Shown here: positions 16,569-25,759 of the stretch, piece by piece
Numbering within the stretch: position 1 is the stretch's first letter
Layout of the letters: each line of letters starts with the position of its first letter
NCBI GenBank assembly: GCA_015259125.1
Contig: JABZGR010000005.1
Coordinates: 42,208 to 106,207, forward strand
DNA length: 64,000 nt
DNA from: Alloprevotella tannerae
Lineage (GTDB): Bacteria > Bacteroidota > Bacteroidia > Bacteroidales > Bacteroidaceae
Direction: 5' to 3'
The notes under the pieces: model-generated
What the model was told of the DNA's origin: nothing
Database searches by the model: none
The model's input: only the letters and a program-made list of their open reading frames with translations
Position numbers and translations under genes: made by a program

Positions 16569-16831
16569 TCCTCACTTATGCAGAAAACTGCCGACCACAG
16601 CAACAGCCACACGAGCGAAAATAATTTGGTCACCTATTTCTTCTCCATCGTTACCAACATCAAAACAAGGTAACACTCTGGTAACTGAACTTCTGCCTAA
16701 ATCTGCATATTCCTGCCCTTTACAAATAGAGCAGTCTTATGCAAATCATTTCGTTTCCATCTCATTATCAGTTAGTTTATGTCAACTTCGACATTTTTTC
16801 ATTTTCATTGATTAGTTACAGAAAAATTGTC

Positions 16832-16897
16832 GTACCATCACGATGGTACATTCGTCCTCTCACAATGGTACAAGTAATTTATCACGATGCAAATCTT
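16832..16897. repeat. Three tandem 22-bp palindromic units (family A, locus 1)
   Basis: Units 16832-16853, 16854-16875 and 16876-16897. The first contains the palindrome GTACCATCACGATGGTAC; the others keep TCACAATGGTAC and ATCACGATG. Relative to the other loci the units are in reverse orientation. The array lies in the gap between the integrases and the BASS transporter. No gene is seen in 16569-17047. Confidence 0.75.
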
Positions 16898-17047
16898 GAA
16901 GTAAAAGATCTCGGTTTTCAGTTCCTAAGCAACTGCAAAGCAAAAGTAAACTTAAGTGTTATGAAAAGGGAGATATTAAGAAAAGTATAAGGCAGAGTAG
17001 CATTGAAAAGACGGATAGTTTTGACTTATTATAGTGTAAATCTCACT

Positions 17048-18004
17048 CTAATGAATCATTTTACCTCTTTCTTTCTCATATAGTTGCCACGAATTATATA
17101 TATTGTGCCAAATAGCATAGGTGGCGCCGGCCAAAGATGTGACCGGGTTGAGAAACGTAAAGCTGATCCACATTTCAAAAGCCGTGTTTTTTTGTCCCAA
17201 AGATTGACCTGCGCCTATCCTACATTTATATTTGCGCCCGATTTTATGACCTAATGAAAATTGAATCAGGCAGCAGAGTGCGGAAATGGTGGCTATACAG
17301 AAAAAGTCGAAGAGCGTGATGTCGCTGTGTACGATATATTTGGTGGCAAGTGTGATAGAAATAGCTAAAGAAACGGCCCAAATATAAAAAGCCAAATCTT
17401 TCGTGCGTGTAACCTTTTGATGTAGTCTATGGAAGAACTTCTGCGTGATGACAGCACTGAAGAAAGGTAGAATCAACATTGGAAATATTTGAGCCAGAAT
17501 ACGGCAGGAGGCGGAGAAAAAGGTTATACCTTCTTGGGGATAGATAAGGGGCAGGCCAAGGGGTAGACATAGTGCAACAGATAGGTTGATGAGTATACAG
17601 TAAGTCGTAAGTCCTGCCACGTCGCCGCCTAATTTTTGTGTGATAACAGGTGCCGCTGTCGCCGTAGGCGTAATAAAACAGAGCAAGACCGACTCCCATA
17701 ATAACTTTTCCGGAATCTGCGGGAAGAGATAGAGTAGCAGGATAATAGAACCATAAATAAGCATTTGAATAAGAAAGAGCCACAAATGCCAGACCTTGAA
17801 TCTGATCTCTCGCAGATTGATCTTGCAGAATGCAATGAAGAGCATCGCAAAGATTAGACAGGGCTGGATGATCGGGAGTGCGATGTTGGCAAATTTATGC
17901 GTGCTGTCTAAGAAGGGAATGTTGATATAAATAAAATAACTGAGGACGCCTGCAATCATTGCAATTAAGAGAGTCCATGATTTCAGCGTTTGTTTAATGT
18001 CCAT
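17048..18004 (-). CDS. BASS-family (bile acid:sodium symporter-like) membrane transporter
   Basis: 318 residues with about nine or ten hydrophobic segments across the whole length. Residues near GAGQSLGQKNTAFEMW match the crossover region of BASS/AsbT-like transporters, and FITPTATAAPVI the first such region. Substrate unknown; the family moves organic anions with sodium. The ATG at 18004 overlaps the uvrB stop by 11 nt and has AAGGA upstream. An ATG at 18022 would add six residues. Co-transcription with uvrB is likely. Confidence 0.75.
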   Translation of the reverse strand: MDIKQTLKSWTLLIAMIAGVLSYFIYINIPFLDSTHKFANIALPIIQPCLIFAMLFIAFCKINLREIRFKVWHLWLFLIQMLIYGSIILLLYLFPQIPEKLLWESVLLCFITPTATAAPVITQKLGGDVAGLTTYCILINLSVALCLPLGLPLIYPQEGITFFSASCRILAQIFPMLILPFFSAVITQKFFHRLHQKVTRTKDLAFYIWAVSLAISITLATKYIVHSDITLFDFFCIATISALCCLIQFSLGHKIGRKYKCRIGAGQSLGQKNTAFEMWISFTFLNPVTSLAGATYAIWHNIYNSWQLYEKERGKMIH

Positions 18005-20027
18005 TTTTATGTTCCTTTTCAATTGCTAATAATTCGTCGCGCAATTGTGCTGCCAAGACAAAATCTAAATGCTCTGCAGCAGTTTTCATTTGCTTCTCCA
18101 GACGCGCGTGGCGCTCCTCGTATGTTTCTTTTTTTCCATACACGGCTTGATCTTCTGCAGCTTTGAGCGTGGATGTTTGTCGTAGATCGTAAGTTGTCGT
18201 GCTCTTCTCGCTTTGCCGTGCTTCGGATAGCTCTGTCAGTTGGTTGGTCTTGATTTTCTTTTTGATTTGCCGGGGTTTCAAGTGGTGCTGCTCGTTGTAA
18301 GCTATCTGCTTCGCACGTCGCCGATTGGTCTCATCGATCGTCTGTTGCATAGACGTGGTAATACGGTTGGCATACATAATCACCCGCCCATTGACGTTTC
18401 GTGCAGCTCGACCGGCAGTTTGCGTCATGCTTCGCGTACTTCTCAAAAAACCTTCTTTATCGGCATCTAAAATAGCAACTAAGGCTACTTCCGGTAAGTC
18501 CAAACCTTCGCGTAAGAGGTTCACGCCGACTAAAACATCATACGTTCCTTTACGGAGATCCTCCATAATGCGCACGCGCTCTAAGGTATCTATGTCGCTA
18601 TGGATATAAGCTGTCTTAATCCCGTTCTTTAGTAGATAGTCGGTGAGTTCTTCTGCCATCTTTTTCGTTAGCGTAGTCACCAAAATGCGCTCTTCTCGCT
18701 CAATGCATTGCCGTATTTCCTCCATTAAATCATCAATGGGGTAGTCGTTTGGGCGTACCTCGATCGGAGGGTCGAGTAAGCCGGTGGGACGAATAATTTG
18801 CTCGACGATGACTCCTTCGCTCTCTTGTAATTCATAGTCGTCAGGCGTTGCGCTTATGTAGATAACCTGCTTGGCCATTTGATGAAATTCATCGAAAGTA
18901 AGCGGTCGGTTATCTAATGCAGCCGGTAGGCGGAAACCATAATTGACTAAGTTGACCTTACGATGACGATCACCTCCCCACATTGCACGAATCTGAGGCA
19001 CAGTAACGTGACTCTCGTCGATTACTATTAAGAAATCTTCCGGGAAAAAGTCTAAAAGGCAGTAAGGTCTTGTGCCGGGCGATCGCCCATCAAAGTAGCG
19101 GCTGTAATTTTCGATGCCGCTGCAATGCCCCAGCTCTCTAATCATTTCTATATCGTATGAAACGCGCTCATTCAGTCGCTTGGCTTCAAGCATCTTGCCC
19201 TCTTCTTCAAATTTTTGCACTTGTTCTACTAAATCATCTTGAATAGAGCGGATGGCAAGCTCTTGTGTTTCTTTAGAAGTTAAGAATAAATTGGCCGGAT
19301 AGACCTTATATTCCTCAAACGTAGCGCTTCGATAACCCGAAAGTGCATCAATCTCTTCTATTGTATCGACATCGTCACCCCAAAACGTAACACGGATGAT
19401 CTCTTCCGTATAGGCCAGGTATATATCTACGGTGTCGCCGTTCACACGAAAGTTACCGGATTTCGGTGCTACGTCATTGCGGGTATAAAGACTGGCTATA
19501 AGCTTTTGCAAAAGTTGAGTTACTCCTATATAAGAGCCAACTTTGAGGTCTATAACATTCTCATAGAACGCCGCCGGATTGCCCATACCGTAAATACAAC
19601 TGACCGAACTGACCACAATCACGTCCTTTCTGCCTGATAAGAGCGCCGAAGTTGCCGCTAATCGCAAGCGGTCAATCTCTTCATTGATGGCCATATCCTT
19701 TTCTATATAAAGGTCCGACGAGGGAATGTAAGCTTCCGGTTGATAATAGTCGTAGTAAGAAACGTAATACTCTACGGCGTTTTCCGGAAAGAAATCTTTG
19801 AACTCTGTATACAATTGAGCGGCCAAAGTTTTATTGTGGCTCAGGACAAGTGTTGGCTTGTTCAAGTTCTTAATCACATTGGCTATTGTAAAAGTCTTGC
19901 CGGAACCGGTTACTCCTAAAAGCACCTGTGCCGGAGTTCCGGCTTGTGCTCCTGCGGTTAAGGCTTCGATAGCCTCAGGTTGATCGCCGGTGGGTTGATA
20001 TTCTGAGTGTAGTTTAAAAGCAGACAT
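17994..20027 (-). CDS. uvrB: Excinuclease ABC subunit B
   Basis: The damage-verifying helicase-like subunit of nucleotide excision repair, loaded by UvrA and engaging UvrC. At 677 residues it is full length. It shows Walker A GVTGSGKTFTIAN, the beta-hairpin region YYDYYQPEAYIPSSDLYIEK, DESHVT, the helicase motif QTAGRAARN, and a C-terminal UVR domain (LEKQMKTAAEHLDFVLAAQL). It has its own -7 box, divergent from the alcohol dehydrogenase gene, and overlaps the transporter downstream. Confidence 0.98.
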   Translation of the reverse strand: MSAFKLHSEYQPTGDQPEAIEALTAGAQAGTPAQVLLGVTGSGKTFTIANVIKNLNKPTLVLSHNKTLAAQLYTEFKDFFPENAVEYYVSYYDYYQPEAYIPSSDLYIEKDMAINEEIDRLRLAATSALLSGRKDVIVVSSVSCIYGMGNPAAFYENVIDLKVGSYIGVTQLLQKLIASLYTRNDVAPKSGNFRVNGDTVDIYLAYTEEIIRVTFWGDDVDTIEEIDALSGYRSATFEEYKVYPANLFLTSKETQELAIRSIQDDLVEQVQKFEEEGKMLEAKRLNERVSYDIEMIRELGHCSGIENYSRYFDGRSPGTRPYCLLDFFPEDFLIVIDESHVTVPQIRAMWGGDRHRKVNLVNYGFRLPAALDNRPLTFDEFHQMAKQVIYISATPDDYELQESEGVIVEQIIRPTGLLDPPIEVRPNDYPIDDLMEEIRQCIEREERILVTTLTKKMAEELTDYLLKNGIKTAYIHSDIDTLERVRIMEDLRKGTYDVLVGVNLLREGLDLPEVALVAILDADKEGFLRSTRSMTQTAGRAARNVNGRVIMYANRITTSMQQTIDETNRRRAKQIAYNEQHHLKPRQIKKKIKTNQLTELSEARQSEKSTTTYDLRQTSTLKAAEDQAVYGKKETYEERHARLEKQMKTAAEHLDFVLAAQLRDELLAIEKEHKNGH

Positions 20028-20044
20028 TCTTTTTAATAGAAATG

Positions 20045-20074
20045 CAAAGATAGAGAATTTTATCCCTACCTTTG
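20045..20074. promoter_or_regulatory. Divergent -7 boxes for uvrB and the alcohol dehydrogenase
   Basis: Minus strand: TATCTTTG (20052-20045), about 18 bp before uvrB. Plus strand: TACCTTTG (20067-20074), about 17-23 bp before the dehydrogenase. Clear TTTG -33 boxes are not visible for either. Confidence 0.6.
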
Positions 20075-20090
20075 CCTAACGCTTAAACAA

Positions 20091-21275
20091 ATGCTTATGA
20101 ATAATTTTGAGTTTTACAGTCCTACGGACTTCGTTTTTGGGAAAAATACAGAAGAGCAAACGGGCCTGCTTGTGAAACGCTTTGGCGGAAAGCGCTTGCT
20201 TGTCGTCTATGGGCAAGGTCACGCAGTTAAGAGTGGCTTGATGGATCGCGTAGAAAAAGCTTTGAAAGAGGCCGAACTTTACTATGTCTTATTGGGAGGC
20301 ATTCAACCTAATCCTACTGACGAGGAAGTTTATAAAGGTATTGATTTAGGCCGGCAGCATAATGTGGATATGATCTTAGCCGTTGGCGGTGGTTCTGCCA
20401 TAGATGCAGCCAAGGCAATGGCGGCCGGGATTCCGGACGATGGAGATTTCTGGGATTTCTATGAAGGTACGCGCACTGTGGAGTCGGCTTTGCCGGTCGG
20501 TGTCGTGCTTACGATTCCCGCGGCAGGAAGTGAAGGCTCGGGAAACTCTGTTATTACGCAAGTTGCTTCCAATAAAAAGATCAGTCTACGCACTCCGCGA
20601 GCATTGCGTCCGAAGTTTTCAATCTTAAATCCGGAGTTGACCTATTCTTTACCGCCTTACCAAACGTCAGCGGGCGCTGTAGATATGATGGCACACATTA
20701 TGGAGCGCTATTTTACCAATACGGAGCACACGGAGTTGACAGATAGATTGTCGGAGTCAATATTGAAGACGGTTATAGAAGTTACACCGCAAGTTTTGGA
20801 CAGACCTGAAGATTACGATGCCCGTGCCACACTCATGTGGTGCGGAACTCTGGCTCACACGGGTCTTTGTGGGACGGGCAATGTGGAAGATTGGTCATCG
20901 CACGCTTTAGAACACGAGTTGTCTGCATTTTATGGTGTCACTCACGGTGCCGGTTTGGCTGTGATTTTCCCTGCTTGGCTTACATTTATGGTGGAGCACA
21001 ATCCAAAGAAGGTTATAAAATGGGCGCATTGTGTGTGGGATGTAAATCCTTCAGGCAATGATAAGGAAGATGCACTCGAAGGTATAAGCCGCTTTAAGAA
21101 GTTCTTACATCGGATTGGTATGCCTACGACCATTAAGGAACTGGGTATAGACAATTATGATATAGATATGCTTAACGAACATCTACATGTGATTAAAGGA
21201 GAAAAGGTTGGCAACTATGTTCCTTTAGATCATAAGATGTCTAAAGAAATTTATGAAATAGCTCAGCACGAATAG
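20091..21275 (+). CDS. Iron-containing alcohol dehydrogenase (BdhA/YqhD-like)
   Basis: An NAD(P)-dependent group III dehydrogenase acting on alcohols or aldehydes. The 394-residue protein has the nucleotide-binding GGGSAIDAAKAMA and metal ligands Asp and His in GAVDMMAHIMERYF plus two His in SHALEHELSAFYGVTHGAGLA. The N-terminal FYSPTDFVFGK is typical of butanol dehydrogenase-like members. An ATG at 20097 is an equally good start. It is monocistronic by spacing. The physiological substrate cannot be told; aldehyde detoxification or fermentation are both possible. Confidence 0.92.
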   Translation: MLMNNFEFYSPTDFVFGKNTEEQTGLLVKRFGGKRLLVVYGQGHAVKSGLMDRVEKALKEAELYYVLLGGIQPNPTDEEVYKGIDLGRQHNVDMILAVGGGSAIDAAKAMAAGIPDDGDFWDFYEGTRTVESALPVGVVLTIPAAGSEGSGNSVITQVASNKKISLRTPRALRPKFSILNPELTYSLPPYQTSAGAVDMMAHIMERYFTNTEHTELTDRLSESILKTVIEVTPQVLDRPEDYDARATLMWCGTLAHTGLCGTGNVEDWSSHALEHELSAFYGVTHGAGLAVIFPAWLTFMVEHNPKKVIKWAHCVWDVNPSGNDKEDALEGISRFKKFLHRIGMPTTIKELGIDNYDIDMLNEHLHVIKGEKVGNYVPLDHKMSKEIYEIAQHE

Positions 21276-21416
21276 AGGATAGAATAGGCCGATAACAAAC
21301 GGATGAAAGTTAGCTTTTACTCTCTTCGTATTTGTCTTTGTAAGGCTATTGTAAGTAACTACTCAAAAGGTCTGCGTTTCTCTTGGAATGCGGGCCTACT
21401 ATTCTAAAAGAACAAT

Positions 21417-22112
21417 ATGAAAATTATGAAACGAATTCTATTTTGTTTGGTGTTTCTTTTGAGCGGATTGACGCTTTGCGCACAGGAAATATACGAATTT
21501 ACAGTGACCAATGCCGATGGTAAGTCAGTGGCGCTGTCCAACTATCGCGGCAAAGTTTTGCTCATAGTTAATACGGCTACGCGTTGTGGTTTCACTCCAC
21601 AATACAAAGAGTTAGAAGCGCTCTATGAGCAATATGCGGCGCAAGGACTGGAAATTCTGGATTTTCCTTGCAATCAATTCGGGCAACAGGCGCCTGGTAC
21701 AGCCGCAGAGATTCGACAATTTTGTTCGACCAACTTTGATGTGCGTTTCCCTCAGTTTGATAAAATCGATGTAAATGGGCCTACAGCTGCTCCGCTCTTT
21801 ACTTATTTGAAGGAGCAAAAGGGGTTTGCCGGATTCGACTTGAAAGAAAAAGCCGGCCAAGTGCTTGATAGGGTGTTGCGCAAACAAGACGCTGACTATG
21901 ACAAGAAATCGGACATCAAATGGAACTTTACAAAGTTTCTTATATCGCGTGACGGAGACGTATTACGTCGCTATGAGCCAACAGAACCCATTAGCAACAT
22001 AGAAAAGGACGTAAAGCAACAACTGGCATCTGTTTCCAAAGAGCAGAAAACCGACTGTGGGCAGAGTTGTAAAGAAAAAACGACTCGTTCTATTGCTCGT
22101 ACTAAGAAATGA
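21417..22112 (+). CDS. Secreted glutathione peroxidase-family protein
   Basis: A thiol peroxidase of the GPx fold with a signal peptide (ILFCLVFLLSGLTLCAQ), so probably periplasmic. The peroxidatic Cys is in NTATRCGFTPQY, followed by FPCNQFGQQAPGT and WNFTKFLISRDG. Cys replaces selenocysteine, as in most bacteria; electrons more likely come from thioredoxin-like proteins than glutathione. The last 35 or so residues form a charged, Cys-containing tail (DCGQSC, then basic residues) not usual for the family. A hairpin terminator lies about 95 bp downstream. Confidence 0.9.
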   Translation: MKIMKRILFCLVFLLSGLTLCAQEIYEFTVTNADGKSVALSNYRGKVLLIVNTATRCGFTPQYKELEALYEQYAAQGLEILDFPCNQFGQQAPGTAAEIRQFCSTNFDVRFPQFDKIDVNGPTAAPLFTYLKEQKGFAGFDLKEKAGQVLDRVLRKQDADYDKKSDIKWNFTKFLISRDGDVLRRYEPTEPISNIEKDVKQQLASVSKEQKTDCGQSCKEKTTRSIARTKK

Positions 22113-22207
22113 TATGACATTTCAGTTTGCCAGGTAAAGGCTGGTAGCCAAGATTGCCAATTATGTATTAAATAGTAATAGCTTTTTAAGGCTGACGATC
22201 TTAGTCA

Positions 22208-22246
22208 AACGCCACTGCATTAAGCATGTTGTGGCGTTCTTTCTTT
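22208..22246 (+). terminator. Terminator after the glutathione peroxidase gene
   Basis: AACGCCAC (22208-22215) pairs with GTGGCGTT (22231-22238), followed by CTTTCTTT. The loop is 15 nt. Confidence 0.6.
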
Positions 22247-22532
22247 GGGGGAAGATACCGGTCTTAATATGTTGGTATATAAAGATATTAAATGAGAGCT
22301 AATTGTCTTTTTATTTGATTAGAATCGTGGGAAATAGTATTGCTGTTTTCCATGTAGAGGAGGTGTTTCGCAAGTTTGAGGGTTGCTAAGTTTTGGAATA
22401 GAAAGCGACAGTTTTGAAGAGATTTGAAAGGGTGCTTAACGGGGGCGGATTATTTCTATAAATGAAATATTCCTTGCGCATAAAACAGAAAATCCTCTGC
22501 TGGGATTATGATTGTAGCATCAACTGTTATCA

Positions 22533-22598
22533 CTTCCTTTCGTGAAGAAAAGCACGTACCATCGTGATGGTACGACAATTCTTTCGTGATGATACGAC
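22533..22598. repeat. Three tandem 22-bp palindromic units (family A, locus 2)
   Basis: Units 22533-22554, 22555-22576 and 22577-22598. The middle one holds the perfect palindrome GTACCATCGTGATGGTAC; the flanking ones keep TTTCGTGA. The array sits in the roughly 770-bp gap between two convergent genes (22113-22879). Apart from it and the terminator I see nothing in that gap. Confidence 0.8.
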
Positions 22599-22879
22599 TC
22601 AAAATTAAGTCGCGGTTGGGCATTTATGAGGTTATATTGTGAAAAAATAAGCGATGCGATGAAGAAAATAAGCCGTAAGCCGAAGACGTTTTGCGGGTAG
22701 CTTTCATTGTGCAGTCGTTGTGTTTACGATTTGAAAATTAAATGTGAAATACGGCCGGGTGAGATGTCAAGTATGGCTATATTAAGAAGGATAAGGGGAG
22801 ATAAGAATATGGCTTCTCGAGATCAGCAAGCCTCAGATGGATAAGCGCCGATGATTGCTAAGAAAGACTTAGCGCAGAA

Positions 22880-24025
22880 CTATTTGCCGAAATAAAAACC
22901 CGCGTAGGTATTGATGAAATTCACAGAGTTGATGGCCGTAAAACCTTTACGCCGATAGTCGTACAGCTGGCTAATATAGGAGATTCCGACGAATCCTCGT
23001 CCTGTATTCCAAACAAGGCCTACGCGACCTACGAATCCGAGATTCAGATTTGCGGCCTGCGCATCCGGTTTTGTACCTGCGACCTTTCTTCCTCTTTCAA
23101 GACTCAGGCCGATAGTGGGCGTAAAGGAGCCGGCCAACAGACAATTGCGTGCAAAAGCCCAATTGTAGGCATAGCCGGCACTTATACTGTAATTGCTATA
23201 TGTGCGGTTGGCTATTTTTAACTGTTCGAAGAGGGGCGTTTGCTGCGTAAGCGTTGGGGGGAGCTTAGTATAATCGAATTCCAACTTTTGATGATCATAG
23301 CGAAAGCCAAAGAGTAGTGTGCCTGCACTTTTGCGCTGGATTGTACTTTGATTATAGGCGGCTGGATAAGAGAACTTCTTGTGATTGAAAATGCAATATA
23401 GGTTGACGCTGATCAAATACATTTGCAATCCATCGAAGTTTTTGTTGTGAAAAGTTCCGGGAGAGACGCCTTGAAAGCCTACCGTGCGTTGCAATTGGAA
23501 GTCGCCCTTATTTTTTAAATAAACGAAATCCCCTCCGACTAGATTACTATATAAACTAAGGCTGAACTCTGTATTTTTTCCTGCCTTTTGTATGCGGCCA
23601 ATATCAATAGTGTAGCCTAAAAAAAGCCAACGCCAACCTAGAAAAGGACCAATCTTGAAAGACGGACGAGGGAAGAAAGTGAGTGATTGTCGCTCTTTGT
23701 TCTTCTCCTTCGCACTGAATGATACAAAATGTAAAAAGTTGGTGTTCTGTATCATTGCCGTCCAAGTGTAGTTGTTAGGTTGTATATAAGTAGTGTCAAT
23801 CGTATTCAGTTGGGTGATGATTTGCTTGAGTCGTTGACCAAAGTTTTTTTTCTCTACGTGTATGGTCGTATCTGCGACAACAGTCGTTTGCTGCTCTTGA
23901 GTCGTTTGAGCCACGCATAAAAAGGGAAGGCTCAAACCGAAAAGTAGATAGATTGTTTTTTTGCAGGGATTGGGGATACTGAAGCGCAGCCGTCCAAGCA
24001 TAGAGAAAAGAGAGGCAATTGACAT
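22880..24025 (-). CDS. DUF4421-family probable outer-membrane protein
   Basis: 381 residues. A signal-peptide-like stretch (KKTIYLLFGLSLPFLCVAQ) is preceded by about 20 extra residues, so the ATG at 24001 is an alternative start. The mature part has alternating aromatic and polar strands and ends in an aromatic residue (TYAGFYFGK), as beta-barrel proteins do. Segments such as FKIGPFLGWRWLFLGYTIDI fit DUF4421, a Bacteroidota family of unknown function. The oxidoreductase gene ends 6 nt upstream, so the two are probably co-transcribed. Confidence 0.75.
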   Translation of the reverse strand: MSIASLFSMLGRLRFSIPNPCKKTIYLLFGLSLPFLCVAQTTQEQQTTVVADTTIHVEKKNFGQRLKQIITQLNTIDTTYIQPNNYTWTAMIQNTNFLHFVSFSAKEKNKERQSLTFFPRPSFKIGPFLGWRWLFLGYTIDIGRIQKAGKNTEFSLSLYSNLVGGDFVYLKNKGDFQLQRTVGFQGVSPGTFHNKNFDGLQMYLISVNLYCIFNHKKFSYPAAYNQSTIQRKSAGTLLFGFRYDHQKLEFDYTKLPPTLTQQTPLFEQLKIANRTYSNYSISAGYAYNWAFARNCLLAGSFTPTIGLSLERGRKVAGTKPDAQAANLNLGFVGRVGLVWNTGRGFVGISYISQLYDYRRKGFTAINSVNFINTYAGFYFGK

Positions 24026-24031
24026 ATACTG

Positions 24032-25015
24032 TTAAATTTTACCTAAAATCCGATCCATTACCCAATTGACCGGAGTGGCCGAGATACTATCGCAATTGCA
24101 TACATTTTCTCCGCGTAGGTGGTCTACGATTGATTGAATCAGCGGTAACTGAACGTGGCGTGGATTTGCTTCATTAAATTCTTGTCGGCCTTGGCTGTTT
24201 TGTAAGATGATAGGTTCGTATGTAAAGACAGAAAACTTAAGTTTTCCTTTGTCGCCGGTAATTTCAATGCTGTCTTCTCTTGCGGATTCGTGGGCGACAA
24301 AACACCAACTGCCGGAACCCGGAAGCCCTCCATTAAATTGGAAACAAGCACTAAGCGTATCTTCGGGCTGGTAATAGCCACCACGATTGGACGTGTAACC
24401 TGTGGCCTCAATAATGGGGCCAAACATTTCTTGAATTAAATCAATCTGGTGTGGCGCTAAATCATAAAAATAGCCGCCTCCTGCAATATTGGCTTGTACT
24501 CGCCAAGGCTGATCTTTTCGTGAATGATCTAAATCGCTGGAGGGAACAGCAAATCTGATTTGTACGTTCATCACGCGGCCTATTGAGCCGGAGTTGATCA
24601 GTTGTTTGACGCGCTGAAAATAGGGTAAGTAGCGCCGATAATAGGCTACAAAGCAGGGAATACCGGTTTTCTCAACTATCCTGTTGACACGACAACAATC
24701 TTCATAATTGGAGGCTAAAGGTTTCTCGACATAGACGGGTTTTCCAGCCTTTAAAGCCATAATAGCGTAGGTGGCGTGGGTGGAAGGTGGGGTAGCAATG
24801 TAGACAGCATTGACATCCGGATCGTCTATCAGGATTTGCGGATCATTATACCATTTCTTTATGCCATGATTTTGGGCATAAGCGCTTGCTTTAGCAAGAT
24901 TGCGGCTCATAATGGCCACAACTTCTGAATGGGAAGCTTCTGTAAATGCCGGGCCACTCTTCTTTTCTGTGGCTTCTCCACAACCAATAAAGCCCCATTT
25001 TACCTCATCTATCAT
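24032..25015 (-). CDS. Gfo/Idh/MocA-family oxidoreductase
   Basis: An NAD(P)-dependent sugar or inositol dehydrogenase family member, 327 residues. The N-terminal Rossmann fold begins KWGFIGCGEATEKK; the family signature YVEKPLASNYEDC holds the catalytic Lys of EKP. The substrate domain includes GGGYFYDLAPHQIDL with the usual Asp and His. Specific substrate unknown. A -7 box (TAACTTTG, plus-strand coordinates 25037-25044) precedes it and heads a two-gene unit with the DUF4421 gene. Confidence 0.9.
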   Translation of the reverse strand: MIDEVKWGFIGCGEATEKKSGPAFTEASHSEVVAIMSRNLAKASAYAQNHGIKKWYNDPQILIDDPDVNAVYIATPPSTHATYAIMALKAGKPVYVEKPLASNYEDCCRVNRIVEKTGIPCFVAYYRRYLPYFQRVKQLINSGSIGRVMNVQIRFAVPSSDLDHSRKDQPWRVQANIAGGGYFYDLAPHQIDLIQEMFGPIIEATGYTSNRGGYYQPEDTLSACFQFNGGLPGSGSWCFVAHESAREDSIEITGDKGKLKFSVFTYEPIILQNSQGRQEFNEANPRHVQLPLIQSIVDHLRGENVCNCDSISATPVNWVMDRILGKI

Positions 25016-25036
25016 GTGTCGCCTTATTTAGATGAG

Positions 25037-25044
25037 CAAAGTTA
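25037..25044 (-). promoter_or_regulatory. -7 box upstream of the oxidoreductase gene
   Basis: TAACTTTG read on the minus strand, 22-29 bp upstream of the ATG, in an otherwise gene-free 170-bp gap. Confidence 0.5.
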
Positions 25045-25186
25045 GTATTGTTAGTTTTTGTATCCAAAATAAAGGTGAAGAAATCAATACTTGCCGGCGC
25101 TTTTATCGTATTAAAATCTGCTGATAATCTCTTGTGTTGATGCGAAATAAAGGCCTGGATTTAGAAAAATGAAAATGTTTCAGGAG

Positions 25187-25759
25187 TTATAATAGGTCTA
25201 AGTCTTCAAACATGACCTTGTATTTTTCTGCTTTCTTTTCTAATTTGAGGGGATAAGCACGACTACTACTGGGCATACGGTATAAGCGAAGCTCTTTGCC
25301 TGCGTATTGAAACGTTTCATAAGTGCCGACTACAGGTTCTTTGATGTTAAATGCTTGTAGTAGCGTATCTGTAGCTTTTTGTCCGGTAGTGACGACGGCC
25401 TTTAGTTGTGGAAGTTGATCAAATAATGCAGGCAGGTCTGTTGGAGTAATGACTTCTAAGAATTTGTCTGAAGCATTATCTTTTAATCGTCTGACTTCAA
25501 TAGCTGTGTCAAATATAGCAATGCCTTTTGCTTTTAAGAAGGGGATCAACAAATCTAACTTAAATGTCTTATGTTCTTTATCAACAAAGGCGTCTTTGTC
25601 GCCTTTAAAAAGTAACCCATATATACGCCACATATCATTGATGTAATTGGGGTAGAAGAAGTGCATAGACCATCTCTTAGTTTGAGGTGGGAAACTACCT
25701 AACATCAATAGTTTGGCATTTGCAGGAAGAAAAGGTGTAAGAGGGTGTTGTTCTATCAT
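25187..25759 (-). CDS. Uracil-DNA glycosylase-superfamily protein
   Basis: 190 residues. The N-terminal LLMLGSFPPQTKRWSMHFFY followed by NDMWRIYG matches the GSxP/NxFW-type active-site region of the UDG superfamily (Mug/HDG-like branch), and the C-terminal MPSSSRAY matches the second motif. It probably removes damaged bases, but the substrate is uncertain because the usual catalytic motif is divergent. ATG 25759 was chosen because it overlaps the upstream stop as ATGA; a longer frame begins at 25795. It is the last gene of a six-gene minus-strand run. Confidence 0.7.
   Translation of the reverse strand: MIEQHPLTPFLPANAKLLMLGSFPPQTKRWSMHFFYPNYINDMWRIYGLLFKGDKDAFVDKEHKTFKLDLLIPFLKAKGIAIFDTAIEVRRLKDNASDKFLEVITPTDLPALFDQLPQLKAVVTTGQKATDTLLQAFNIKEPVVGTYETFQYAGKELRLYRMPSSSRAYPLKLEKKAEKYKVMFEDLDLL

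Larger units (their letters stand above)
4200..16600. mobile_element. Decayed mobilizable element with a defence-type cargo operon (approximate ends)
   Basis: The unit is inferred from content. Mobilization genes (relaxase remnant, accessory protein, DUF3408) lie at the left and two tandem Bacteroides-type tyrosine recombinases at the right, between purL and a chromosomal transporter. No type IV secretion, coupling protein or ParA-like gene is present, and the relaxase is broken, so it should not transfer on its own. By eye the 7.2-13.4 kb cargo is about one-third GC, while the mob and int parts are nearer one-half. This suggests a separate origin for the cargo. The ends are estimates. Confidence 0.7.

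Noticed and set aside
16832..16897. CRISPR-like array (also considered for 22533, 33986, 42148, 50113, 56931)
   Set aside because: Units are contiguous, 21-22 bp long and mutually diverged, with no unique spacers between identical repeats and no cas genes in the window.
3737..17047. Exact attachment-site direct repeats for the element
   Set aside because: I compared the left (3737-4345) and right (16540-17047) flanks by eye. Only scattered GGTAAC and TCTGCAT matches appear, too short to call att sites.
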